From positions 1-15,149 of the forward strand of contig CALZJV010000070.1 in assembly GCA_945787595.1 (NCBI GenBank): 15,149 bases of DNA, written 5' to 3'. The notes under the pieces are model-generated. The model saw only the letters and a program-made list of their open reading frames with translations, was not told the DNA's origin and did not search any database. Of this stretch, positions 1-6,865 are shown one piece after another. The stretch is from an uncultured Desulfobacterales bacterium (lineage in GTDB: Bacteria; Desulfobacterota; Desulfobacteria; Desulfobacterales; JAFDCJ01). Every line of letters starts with the position of its first letter. Positions within the stretch are counted from its first letter, which is position 1. A program made the translations under genes and the position numbers.

Positions 1-97
1 TTATCACATAAATTCCGATGACCATACCGGCCGTTATGATCAGCGGTAGGCTAAATCCTAAAATCATCTTTGTTGCTAATTTCAAATTCTTAAACAT
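1..97 (-). CDS. N-terminus of a probable methyl-accepting chemotaxis protein (partial, runs off the window)
   Basis: Thirty-two codons are present, beginning at the CAT (ATG on the minus strand) at 95-97. The start is preceded by AGGAG (104-108) at a 6-nt spacing. The peptide begins MFKNLKLATKMILGFSLPL and continues as an uninterrupted hydrophobic stretch. A short basic N-terminus (KNLKLATK) followed by a first transmembrane helix is the usual opening of bacterial chemoreceptors; this is a family-level resemblance only. The near-consensus sigma-28 promoter at 242-268 on the same strand independently supports a motility or chemotaxis role. The diagnostic sensor, HAMP and signalling domains lie outside the window, so other single-pass sensors (for example a histidine kinase) cannot be excluded. 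The gene is divergent from the B12 cluster and probably not part of it. Confidence 0.6.
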   Translation of the reverse strand, partial: MFKNLKLATKMILGFSLPLIITAGMVIGIYVI

Positions 98-479
98 TTC
101 TTTCTCCTAATTAATGATTTAATACCGAACCTGTTATTTTAAATGCTGATTGAATTTTACTTTTAATGAGAGTGGGCCCAAAAGCCACCCACAAAACATC
201 AGAGAATTTAACGGAGACCGCCAGTAGCCTTGCTATTACCTTTATCGGCATGTTGTTTAGAAACATGATTAGATTAGTATGAATTTAAGCAAAATATTTT
301 GATCGGGACAGAAAAATGTGGAAACCGACGGTCAGCATGCATAGTATAAAATCGATTTAATTTCCATTTTCAGATTAGCCATATATCCTAATTGTTCCGA
401 TCCCTGGATTTTTTTTTATGATTAACTCTCTTATTGGTAATTTCCTGAAACTTTACTCAATTAAATAATCGATCATCTA
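98..479. other. Gene-free, AT-rich divergent regulatory region
   Basis: No coding region is supported between the start of the minus-strand receptor-like gene and the B12 promoter. Besides the sigma-28 promoter at 242-268 and the receptor gene's Shine-Dalgarno at 104-108, it holds a short hairpin at 172-192 (GTGGG...CCCAC) that lacks a T-tract. About 300-479 is AT-rich with runs of A and T, and nothing recognisable was found there. Confidence 0.6.
242..268 (-). promoter_or_regulatory. Sigma-28 (FliA)-type promoter for the divergent chemotaxis-like gene
   Basis: Read on the minus strand, the sequence is TCATGTTT, an 11-nt spacer, then GCCGATAA. The sigma-28 consensus is TAAAGTTT-N11-GCCGATAA, so the -10 element matches 8/8, the -35 element 6/8, and the spacing is exact. 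Transcription would start around 234 and give a leader of roughly 135-140 nt before the ATG at 97. The leader holds a GC-richer patch (about 200-240) and a possible hairpin at 172-192 (GTGGG/CCCAC). The match is seen directly; use by FliA is inference. Confidence 0.72.
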
Positions 480-508
480 TTGACATTCAGTTCAAATTTG
501 CATATTTA
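480..508 (+). promoter_or_regulatory. Sigma-70-like promoter of the B12 operon
   Basis: A perfect -35 hexamer TTGACA (480-485) is followed 17 nt later by TATTTA (503-508), a weak -10 that keeps the first three positions of TATAAT. Transcription would begin around 514-516, where the conserved part of the riboswitch begins. That placement is the main support, because the -10 itself is poor. Confidence 0.55.
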
Positions 509-510
509 GA

Positions 511-700
511 TGGGCTAGGTGCCTTAATGGCTTAATAGGGAATCCCGTTAAAATCGGGAGTGGTCCCGCCGCTGTAACCCTGTCCTTTTCGTTCTAAACG
601 AAAATGAAACCCTTTTGGTTATATAATATGCCACTGTTTCGACTGATCGAGATGGGAAGGCTGCTGGAAGGGCGGGGAAGCCAGAAGACCTGCCTTAGCA
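511..700 (+). promoter_or_regulatory. Cobalamin (adenosylcobalamin-type) riboswitch aptamer
   Basis: The conserved blocks occur in order. TAGGTGCC (516-523) is followed by AATAGGGAATCCCGTTAAAA (533-552), where CCCG (544-547) pairs with CGGG across the TTAAAAT loop. Next come GTCCCGCCGCTGTAA (563-577) and finally the B12 box GAAGCCAGAAGACCTGCC (677-694). The variable arm between blocks contains a perfect 8-bp hairpin, TTTTCGTT/AACGAAAA (586-593 with 597-604). Known cobalamin riboswitches bind B12 forms and repress biosynthesis and transport genes, which fits the downstream genes. The outer boundaries are approximate. Confidence 0.93.
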
Positions 701-769
701 AATCGCTGAAGCTCTGCGTCGTGACAGAGTTTGGGTAACAGACACATAAGGGCCAAGCAAACTGGGTGC

Positions 770-807
770 AACCCTTCAAGCTGAAAATGCTTGAAGGGTT
801 TTTTTTT
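770..807 (+). terminator. Rho-independent terminator, the expression platform of the riboswitch
   Basis: A perfect 11-bp stem, AACCCTTCAAG (770-780) with CTTGAAGGGTT (790-800), encloses a 9-nt loop. The 3' strand runs into an unbroken T-tract (799-807). It lies between the aptamer and the first gene, whose ATG is only 11 nt past the T-tract. This implies control mainly by premature termination. CTGGAAGGG at 664-672, just before the B12 box, can pair at 8 of 9 positions with 772-780 and so could act as antiterminator when ligand is absent; that part is inference. Confidence 0.9.
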
Positions 808-818
808 GCAGTGTACAG

Positions 819-1892
819 ATGATGTCCTGGAAATTTAAAAAAACAAACCGATTCGGCAAAAAATTGCAGCAGGCAGCGGCAGTTCAACTTACCCTGCTGG
901 GAATTTTTCTGGGTGCGGTGATTATTATTTCAACTGGAATGGGCTATATTCAGGTGCCCGCGACTGCTGTGGTAAAGATCATTTTTGCTAAATTAAGCGG
1001 GCAATTGAATCTTCTCGAGGGATTGGAGTCAATTTTTCCGGTTGTCGTGATGGATGTGCGCTTGCCCAGGATTCTATCGGCCGCTGTCGTCGGCGCAGGA
1101 TTGGCCATATCCGGCGTTGTGTTTCAGGGCATTCTGCTAAATCCGCTGGCCGATCCTTACACGCTGGGTGTGTCTGCCGGAGCAGCTTTCGGTGCATCGT
1201 TGGCGATTTTATTTAATATCGGAATGATGGGATCATATTCAATCCCCTTGTTTGCCTTTGTCGGCGCTGCCGCGACATTATTATTCGTCGTATATCTCTC
1301 ATCTTCCAGCGGAGGGCTTTCTTCGAACAACCTGATCCTTTCCGGCATTATCGTAGCAGCCATTTTATCGGCCGGCATCAGTTTCTTAAAGTATGTCGCC
1401 GACGAACAAGTTGCCGTCATCATTTTCTGGTTGATGGGCAGTTTTGGCTCGAAAACCTGGAGCGATGTGGGTCTTACTTTTATATTTATATTATTCGGCT
1501 TTTTAGCCTTCATGTTCTTTGCACGCGATTTGAACCTGATGGCATTGGGAAATCGAACGGCGTCTTCCCTGGGCGTAGATACAAGAAAAGTCACCATCTT
1601 CCTACTGGTAACAGCGTCATTGGTTGCGGCGATTTGCGTGTCCGTGTCGGGGATAATTGGTTTTGTTGGGCTTTTAGTCCCCCACATGATGCGATTGCTC
1701 ACCGGACCTGACAACCGGCGGCTGATTCCCATGTCTCTTTTAGCAGGGGCTATTTTATTGCTGATCGCCGACACTATCACGCGGGCTGTTTTACCGTCCG
1801 AAATACCCATCGGTGTGCTGACGGCCCTTATCGGGGGACCATTTTTCTGCTATATTTTCCGCAAGCAGCAGAGAATGCGAAAGGTATTATAG
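819..1892 (+). CDS. btuC: FecCD/BtuC-family ABC transporter permease, probable corrinoid importer
   Basis: The protein has 357 residues and about nine to ten hydrophobic helices, typical of vitamin B12/iron-siderophore permeases. Family hallmarks are visible: DVRLPRILSAAVVGAGLA near residues 77-95, GILLNPLADPYTLGVSAGAAFGAS near 104-127, and the C-terminal GFVGLLVPHMMRLLTGPDNRR to ADTITRAVLPSEIPIGVLTALIGGPFF. It would form the inner-membrane channel with the ATPase and binding protein encoded next. The cobalamin riboswitch directly upstream argues for a corrinoid (or cobalt-chelate) rather than siderophore substrate; sequence alone does not separate these. Two adjacent ATGs (819 and 822) begin the frame. 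No clear Shine-Dalgarno lies at normal distance: GAAGGG (793-798) is about 20 nt away and locked in the terminator stem. Confidence 0.9.
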   Translation: MMSWKFKKTNRFGKKLQQAAAVQLTLLGIFLGAVIIISTGMGYIQVPATAVVKIIFAKLSGQLNLLEGLESIFPVVVMDVRLPRILSAAVVGAGLAISGVVFQGILLNPLADPYTLGVSAGAAFGASLAILFNIGMMGSYSIPLFAFVGAAATLLFVVYLSSSSGGLSSNNLILSGIIVAAILSAGISFLKYVADEQVAVIIFWLMGSFGSKTWSDVGLTFIFILFGFLAFMFFARDLNLMALGNRTASSLGVDTRKVTIFLLVTASLVAAICVSVSGIIGFVGLLVPHMMRLLTGPDNRRLIPMSLLAGAILLLIADTITRAVLPSEIPIGVLTALIGGPFFCYIFRKQQRMRKVL

Positions 1893-1954
1893 TAATTCTT
1901 GAAATTCATTCATGCGAAACGACTCATGTTGAACCTACTAATGCGATTTGATCG

Positions 1955-2728
1955 ATGCCCTTTGAACTGACCGGTGTGAGTTTCTCCTATTCGGAAAAAA
2001 ATGTCATCAAGGACATCTCCATCTCCTTCATGCCGGGTATGTTCTGTGGCATTATCGGTCCCAATGGGTGCGGAAAAACCACCTTGCTGGATCTGCTTGC
2101 CAAACATCGCCAGCCCACAACCGGAAGGATTGCCTATAGAGGCAGAGACATCAGGACCTATTCAACAAAAGAGCTGTCGAGGGAAATCGCGCTGGTTCCT
2201 CAGAATTTTTATATTAACTTTCCCTTTACGGTAAAAGAAGTCGTCATGATGGGACGCTATCCGCATATTCCAAGATTTTCGGCACCCTCGGCTGAAGATG
2301 CCGATATTGTGCAAGAGATCATGGAAAAAACCGAGGTGAGTGAATTTGGCGGTCGATTCATCACCGAACTCAGCGGGGGCGAGAGACAGCGGGTAGTGTT
2401 CGCCCGGGCCCTGGCTCAGGATACCCATGTGCTGATTCTGGACGAGGCGACATCCAACCTCGATATTAACCATTCCATCAGCCTTTTAAATATCTCCGCC
2501 GGACGCATGAAGCAAAAGGAAATGACCATAATTTCCGTTATGCAGGATATCAACCTGGCGGCGGTCTATTGCGATTATTTGGTATTTATGTCCAAGGGAC
2601 GTATTGCCATCCACGGAGCCACCCAAGACGTTCTCAACTCGGATACGATCCGCAAGGTTTTCCATATCGATGCCAAGGTCTATGCGGAATCCTACTCGAA
2701 CTCTTTGCAGGTGGTTTTCAAAAAATAA
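1955..2728 (+). CDS. btuD: BtuD/FecE-family ABC transporter ATP-binding protein
   Basis: This 257-residue nucleotide-binding subunit would energise the permease encoded upstream. Motifs appear in order: Walker A GPNGCGKT (35-42), Q-loop VPQNF (Q83), signature LSGGERQRV (139-147), Walker B VLILDE (159-164) and D-loop SNLD (167-170). The usual H-loop His (as in VMHDLNLA) is Gln197 here, read as VMQDINLA from an unambiguous CAG codon. The start at 1955 is the first possible one because an in-frame TGA sits at 1949-1951. No obvious Shine-Dalgarno precedes it. The gap to the permease gene is 62 nt, and the gap to the binding-protein gene is 3 nt, suggesting coupled translation with the latter. Confidence 0.92.
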   Translation: MPFELTGVSFSYSEKNVIKDISISFMPGMFCGIIGPNGCGKTTLLDLLAKHRQPTTGRIAYRGRDIRTYSTKELSREIALVPQNFYINFPFTVKEVVMMGRYPHIPRFSAPSAEDADIVQEIMEKTEVSEFGGRFITELSGGERQRVVFARALAQDTHVLILDEATSNLDINHSISLLNISAGRMKQKEMTIISVMQDINLAAVYCDYLVFMSKGRIAIHGATQDVLNSDTIRKVFHIDAKVYAESYSNSLQVVFKK

Positions 2729-2731
2729 CAT

Positions 2732-3730
2732 ATGAAAACAATTCATTTTGCCAAAAACCAGCGGTTCTGTTCAATGATCTCTGTTATGCTATTTTGTATT
2801 CTGTTTCTACCGGCGGGAGCGGGCGGTCAATTCCGTACCGAAAGCCCAAATCTAGTGATTGATCAATCCGGCAGAAGGATTGTGGCCCTAAAACCGTATA
2901 CACGGATTATTTCACTTTACGGAGCTCACACGGAAAACTTATTTAGCCTGGGACTTGACGAGGAGATTGTCGGTGTTTCCCGCCATGAAAAGTTTCCTGC
3001 ACGGGCTTTAACCAAACCTGTCTTTTCATATCACGATGACCCTGAAAAGTTTTTAGCCGCCCGTCCGGATCTGGTTTTCGTTCGTCCCATGATCGATCGG
3101 GGCTATCCACAATTTGTGACACGACTTGAAAAAAGCGGAATTACGGTTGTATCCTTGCAACCGGCTACTGTTTGCGAAATGTATGAGTACTGGAAAATCC
3201 TCGGTGTTTTAACCGGCCGGCAAACGCAGGCTTCTGAGATGATATTGCTGTTTCAAAACATATCCTCGAGCTTAAAAGCCCTTACTTCCACAATAGCGCT
3301 CAAGAAAAGGGTGTATTTTGAATCCATTCACAACAAGATGAAAACATTTTCACCGGAGTCCATGGCCATATTTGCCCTGGAAACTGCCGGAGGAATTAAT
3401 GTCGCCAGCGACGCCAAATCGGTCAGAAGAACCAATATTGCCAGATATGGCAAAGAACGCATCCTGTCGCGTGCAGCGCAAATTGACGTTTACTTAGCCC
3501 AATACGGTGCCATGAATTCTCCCACTGTGGCGGATATTAAAAGGGAACCCGGTTTTAAGGCCATCAAGGCCGTTTACGACAATCAAATCTTCATCATTGA
3601 TGAAGAAATCGTTTCACGACCCACCTTAAGATTGCTGAAAGGGATTCATGAAATTGGTAAGATTCTATATCCCGATATCTTCGATTCAAACCGGGTAAAA
3701 TTGTTGAAAGAGCAAGGTGTACTTCAATGA
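2732..3730 (+). CDS. btuF: Periplasmic substrate-binding protein of the BtuF/TroA-like type
   Basis: The protein has 332 residues. A signal peptide is evident: basic residues (KNQR) up to position 11, a hydrophobic core at about 12-28, and a small-residue region PAGAGG; there is no lipobox cysteine. The mature part follows the helical-backbone metal/vitamin receptor pattern: RIISLYGAHTENLFSLGLDEEIVGVS near 58-83, then AARPDLVFVRP near 109-119, and a late PTVADIKREPGFKAIKAVYDNQIFIIDEE segment. It would deliver ligand to the BtuCD-like pair encoded upstream. The start follows the ATPase stop by 3 nt. Cobalamin, cobinamide or another cobalt chelate are all possible ligands; the symbol rests on riboswitch and cluster context more than on ligand-specific residues. 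Confidence 0.82.
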   Translation: MKTIHFAKNQRFCSMISVMLFCILFLPAGAGGQFRTESPNLVIDQSGRRIVALKPYTRIISLYGAHTENLFSLGLDEEIVGVSRHEKFPARALTKPVFSYHDDPEKFLAARPDLVFVRPMIDRGYPQFVTRLEKSGITVVSLQPATVCEMYEYWKILGVLTGRQTQASEMILLFQNISSSLKALTSTIALKKRVYFESIHNKMKTFSPESMAIFALETAGGINVASDAKSVRRTNIARYGKERILSRAAQIDVYLAQYGAMNSPTVADIKREPGFKAIKAVYDNQIFIIDEEIVSRPTLRLLKGIHEIGKILYPDIFDSNRVKLLKEQGVLQ

Positions 3731-3813
3731 TTTGCGTCCGCTTATTTACTGACATAAATTATTGGTTTCAGGCCGCATCTAACAAGGTATTACCAGCTAA
3801 AAGCCCAAACACC

Positions 3814-3829
3814 AAAGGAGGCTAAAATT
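3814..3829 (+). promoter_or_regulatory. Shine-Dalgarno that fixes the unusual cbiA start
   Basis: AAAGGAGG (3814-3821) is the strongest ribosome-binding site in the window. It is followed by CTAAA and then ATT (3827-3829). The ideal spacing to a non-canonical triplet, directly ahead of the conserved N-terminus of CbiA, is the key evidence for initiation here. Confidence 0.8.
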
Positions 3830-5206
3830 AAAGGCATCATCATTGCCGGCACCAAAAGCGGTTGCGGTAAAACCACAGTAAGTTTAGGGTTGATGGCAGC
3901 TCTGGCCAAGCGGGGTCTGAAGGTTGCACCGTTTAAAGTAGGACCGGATTTCATTGACCCTGGCCACCACAGCAGAATTACGGGAGTTGCCAGCAGAAAT
4001 TTAGACGGTTGGATGCTGCCTCAAAAATTCAATCTGAACGCATTTTCAAAATGGTCCAAAGACGCGGATTTTGCCGTGGTCGAAGGTGTTATGGGCCTTT
4101 TTGACGGTTACGACGGTAAAAGTGAGGCCGGTTCTACCGCTCAAATGGCAAAATGGCTGGGGCTTCCCGTAATTTTGCTGGTGGATGCGGCCAGCATGGC
4201 CCGCAGCGCCGCTGCCATTGTCATGGGCTTTGAGCATTTTGATGCGGAATTGTCATATGCCGGTGTCATATTTAACAACCTGGGTAGCCGGCGGCATCTG
4301 CAATACTTGAAAGAAGCGATGCGGGACCGCGTAGCGACGCCCTGTTTAGGGGGCATCCTGCGAGATAAGAACATTGCCATCCCGGAGAGACATTTGGGCC
4401 TTGTCACCCAAGAAGACCATCCTCTTGCAGAGGATAGCATTGATCGATTGGCTGAACTTATGGAGAAAAGCATCGATCTGGATTCACTGCTAAACCAATT
4501 GCCGGAAATACCCTTGACCGCCCAAACCCATCGAACACAGCCTGCTAGAAGTGAAAAAAGAGTGCGCATCGGCGTGGCCCGGGACAATGCCTTTTGCTTT
4601 TACTATGCGGATAATCTTGAATTGCTGGCCAACCAGGGGGCCGAACTCGTCTATTTTTCACCGATGGCCGACCGTAATCTGCCGGATGATATAGGCGGAC
4701 TTTATATTGGCGGCGGATATCCGGAACTATTTGCCGAGAAACTAGCCGAAAATGCAGCCCTGGGATACCGGATCAAAGAAAAAAGCGCTGACAACATGCC
4801 GATTTACGCTGAATGCGGCGGCTTCATGTACCTATGCAAGGAGTTAGTTGATCTAAACCATAAGAGATATCGAATGGCCGGTTGCTTTCCGTTGGCAACA
4901 AAAATGTTTACACGGCTTAAAGCCCTCGGATATCGCGAAATTACTTTGTCTCGAAACACCGTTATTGGGAATGCGGGTTTGACGATAAGAGGGCACGAGT
5001 TTCATTATTCCAAGATAGTCAATCTATCAGAGGATATACCAGCTGTTTATTCAATAACGGACAGGGCGGGAATGGATAAGGCGCCGGAAGGATATTTTAT
5101 CAATCAAACTCTGGGAAGCTACAATCATCTGCATTTCGGCAGTCAGCCGGATGCCGCCGGGTGCTTCGTAGATAACTGTCTGGCATATCGGCACAAAAGG
5201 AATTAA
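3827..5206 (+). CDS. cbiA: Cobyrinate a,c-diamide synthase with an apparent ATT start codon
   Basis: CbiA amidates the a and c side chains of cobyrinate using ATP and glutamine. From 3827 the product is 459 residues, normal for the family. The P-loop GTKSGCGKTT is at residues 8-17, followed by KVGPDFIDPGHH. The C-terminal glutamine amidotransferase domain has GGLYIGGGYPE, the nucleophile Cys330 in AECGGF, and candidate catalytic histidines in SYNHLHFGS (434/436). The first canonical starts in frame (TTG 3890, ATG 3893) fall after the P-loop. Upstream the frame is open to a TAA at 3755-3757 without any ATG, GTG or TTG. A perfect AAAGGAGG (3814-3821) precedes ATT at 3827 by 5 nt, and the resulting (M)KGIIIAGTKSG matches the usual family N-terminus. 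The start is therefore a true AUU, or a G-to-T change or error in an ATG. Confidence 0.93.
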   Translation: MKGIIIAGTKSGCGKTTVSLGLMAALAKRGLKVAPFKVGPDFIDPGHHSRITGVASRNLDGWMLPQKFNLNAFSKWSKDADFAVVEGVMGLFDGYDGKSEAGSTAQMAKWLGLPVILLVDAASMARSAAAIVMGFEHFDAELSYAGVIFNNLGSRRHLQYLKEAMRDRVATPCLGGILRDKNIAIPERHLGLVTQEDHPLAEDSIDRLAELMEKSIDLDSLLNQLPEIPLTAQTHRTQPARSEKRVRIGVARDNAFCFYYADNLELLANQGAELVYFSPMADRNLPDDIGGLYIGGGYPELFAEKLAENAALGYRIKEKSADNMPIYAECGGFMYLCKELVDLNHKRYRMAGCFPLATKMFTRLKALGYREITLSRNTVIGNAGLTIRGHEFHYSKIVNLSEDIPAVYSITDRAGMDKAPEGYFINQTLGSYNHLHFGSQPDAAGCFVDNCLAYRHKRN

Positions 5207-5210
5207 CTCT

Positions 5211-5825
5211 ATGAAACCTCATGAAATTGAACGATCGAGCTTTCAAATCATCGATCAAGAGGCCGGGATTCACCATTGGACCGCACAGCAGTGGTCAATC
5301 GTTCGTCGCATAATTCACACCACAGCTGATTTCGAATTTAAGGAAATGGTCCGTTTCCATCCGGATGCCATATCCGCTGGTATTGAAGCGATTCAAGACG
5401 GCAAAACGATTGTTACGGATACCAATATGGCCCGGGTCGGGATCCGAAAAAAAGAAATCGAACGATTCGGCGGTCAGGTGAAATGTTATATCGATGTTCC
5501 GCTGATTTATCAAAAAGCGGCGGCAGCCGGAGGGACACGGGCAAAAGCTGCAGTGGATGCAGCCCTTGACGACATGAAAGACGGAATTTATGTCGTCGGC
5601 AATGCGCCCACGGCTTTACTGCGCCTGATTGAGCTGGTCGGCGAAAAGAAGGCCCAGCCGGCCCTGATCATCGGATTGCCGGTGGGATTTGTCAACGCCG
5701 CCGAGTCGAAGGCAGCACTTTTGGAATTGGATTATCCCTATATTTCCAACGTGGGCCGCAAAGGCGGATCCAATGTAGCCGCCAGTGTGGTCAATGCGCT
5801 GGCGATACTGGCCGCAGAAGCATAA
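5211..5825 (+). CDS. cbiC: Cobalt-precorrin-8 methylmutase
   Basis: CbiC moves the methyl group from C11 to C12, yielding cobyrinate, the substrate of CbiA encoded just upstream. The protein has 204 residues, the usual length. RRIIHTTADFEF contains the expected catalytic histidine (His36). TDTNMARVGI, YVVGNAPTALLRL, GLPVGFVNAAESK and the near-terminal NVGRKGGSNVAASVVNAL are the standard conserved blocks. It starts 4 nt after the cbiA stop, so translation is probably coupled; the stretch before its ATG (AAAAGGAATTAACTCT) supplies AAAAGGAA as a Shine-Dalgarno overlapping the cbiA end. Confidence 0.95.
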   Translation: MKPHEIERSSFQIIDQEAGIHHWTAQQWSIVRRIIHTTADFEFKEMVRFHPDAISAGIEAIQDGKTIVTDTNMARVGIRKKEIERFGGQVKCYIDVPLIYQKAAAAGGTRAKAAVDAALDDMKDGIYVVGNAPTALLRLIELVGEKKAQPALIIGLPVGFVNAAESKAALLELDYPYISNVGRKGGSNVAASVVNALAILAAEA

Positions 5826-6127
5826 GGTCGGGGCAGACGCCTGAAACCGCTACGTATTAAGGATCAAAACCATCTAAACAAAATAGGTTTTTATCGAGAC
5901 GGCACCCTGAAAAAATGGCTTCTGAAGGGCAAAAAGCACCTTGATAATTTAATGTCATGAATTATAAGTGCCAGGTGTCGGGTGTCAGGTGTCAGGACTT
6001 AGCACCGTTAAGGTCTGACACCCGAAACCTGACACCAGAAACTCCAAGCTGTATATTACTCCATGATGTTAGAATCAAAAGCCTAATAAACAATGTAACC
6101 AAGAACACAAAGTCTTTTGAGGTCCTT
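5826..6127. other. 302-nt gap between cbiC and cbiL carrying a heptamer palindrome
   Basis: No gene is supported here. The stretch contains a weak stem AAAACC/GGTTTT (5866-5871 with 5886-5891) running into Ts, and then the heptamer inverted repeat at 5974-6036. An open frame from the ATG at 5957 reads through the palindrome into cbiL, but its first 57 codons look unlike any methyltransferase N-terminus and are best regarded as non-coding. Confidence 0.65.
5974..6036. repeat. Inverted repeat built from GGTGTCA heptamers
   Basis: The left arm (5974-5996) is GGTGTCG GGTGTCA GGTGTCA GG, three tandem 7-nt units. The right arm (6014-6036) is its imperfect reverse complement (GGTGTCA GGTTTCG GGTGTCA GA when inverted), matching 19 of 23 positions across a 17-nt loop. 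In RNA it would form a long hairpin. It has no T-tract, so it is not a classical terminator. It resembles the REP/palindrome class of dispersed elements; whether it is dispersed in this genome cannot be seen here. Confidence 0.85.
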
Positions 6128-6865
6128 ATGGTAAAAAAGGCTGGAACTTTGTATGGCATCGGAGTGGGACCGGGTGATCCTGATTTGGTCACCTTAAAGG
6201 CTGTAAGGATTCTCAGTCGGGTGGATATTGTATTTGCAGCCGCATCCACCAAAAATAACCACAGCCTGGCGGTAAACATCGCAAGGCCTCATATTCCGGA
6301 AAATGCGGCAGTGAAGATGCTCCGTTTTCCGATGACCCGAGATAAGAACGAGACCCGTGCGGCCTGGCAAGAGCATTCCTGTACTATAATCAGCGAGCTT
6401 GAAAAGGGAAAAAACGTGGCCTTTTTAACCTTGGGAGACTCCCTGACCTATTCTACATATGGGTATATTTTGCGACATATTCAAGACAAAGCCCCCCATA
6501 TTGCCGTAGAAACGATCCCGGGGATCACCTCCTACCAGGCTGCAGCCGCCAGATTGAATACACCCCTTGTAGAAGGTGAAGAATCGCTCATGATAGTATC
6601 CGGTGCCAAAGGTGGCGATCGGCTGCGGATGATATCCGACAAACCGGAAAACATCATCTTTTTGAAAGCATACCGCAATGTATCGGACATTAAGGCGGCA
6701 GTCGATGAAATCGGAAATTATCCGAGCTGTGTGGGCGTCAAGAGCTGTGGACAACCGAATGAGGAAATTGTGCGGGATATTGAAGAATTTTGCTGCTGCA
6801 GGCCGGATTACTGGACCTTAATCATAGCGAAACAGAACAAAAAAAATGGCATCCCAGAAGGATAA
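6128..6865 (+). CDS. cbiL: Cobalt-factor II (cobalt-precorrin-2) C20-methyltransferase
   Basis: CbiL uses S-adenosylmethionine to methylate C20, the first ring methylation after cobalt insertion. The start chosen is ATG 6128, which follows GAGGT (6119-6123) by 4 nt and gives 245 residues. The more upstream ATG at 5957 would add 57 residues encoded by the heptamer palindrome and flank. GIGVGPGDPDLVTLKA (10-25) is the family's N-terminal motif. LGDSLTYSTYGYI fits the CbiL version of the GDP(x)YST block, and ETIPGITSYQAAAARL is the conserved third block. CobI-type aerobic enzymes are less likely given cbiD and cbiG nearby. The 3' end overlaps the next gene by 20 nt. Confidence 0.9.
   Translation: MVKKAGTLYGIGVGPGDPDLVTLKAVRILSRVDIVFAAASTKNNHSLAVNIARPHIPENAAVKMLRFPMTRDKNETRAAWQEHSCTIISELEKGKNVAFLTLGDSLTYSTYGYILRHIQDKAPHIAVETIPGITSYQAAAARLNTPLVEGEESLMIVSGAKGGDRLRMISDKPENIIFLKAYRNVSDIKAAVDEIGNYPSCVGVKSCGQPNEEIVRDIEEFCCCRPDYWTLIIAKQNKKNGIPEG

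Noticed and set aside
200..249. c-di-GMP (GEMM-I) riboswitch upstream of the chemotaxis-like gene
   Set aside because: GATAAAGG resembles the motif's start, but the GACGCAAAGC block and paired arms are absent; the GCCGATAA there is explained by the sigma-28 promoter.
594..887. A 97-codon minus-strand open frame over the riboswitch
   Set aside because: It is antisense to the conserved riboswitch and terminator; the RNA elements explain the sequence.
1157..1810. A 217-codon minus-strand open frame inside the permease gene
   Set aside because: It is the antisense shadow of a clearly conserved FecCD permease; no domain pattern or Shine-Dalgarno was seen.
5957..6127. N-terminal extension of CbiL from the ATG at 5957
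   Set aside because: The 57 codons are largely the translated GGTGTCA palindrome, and ATG 6128 has a better Shine-Dalgarno and the normal family N-terminus.
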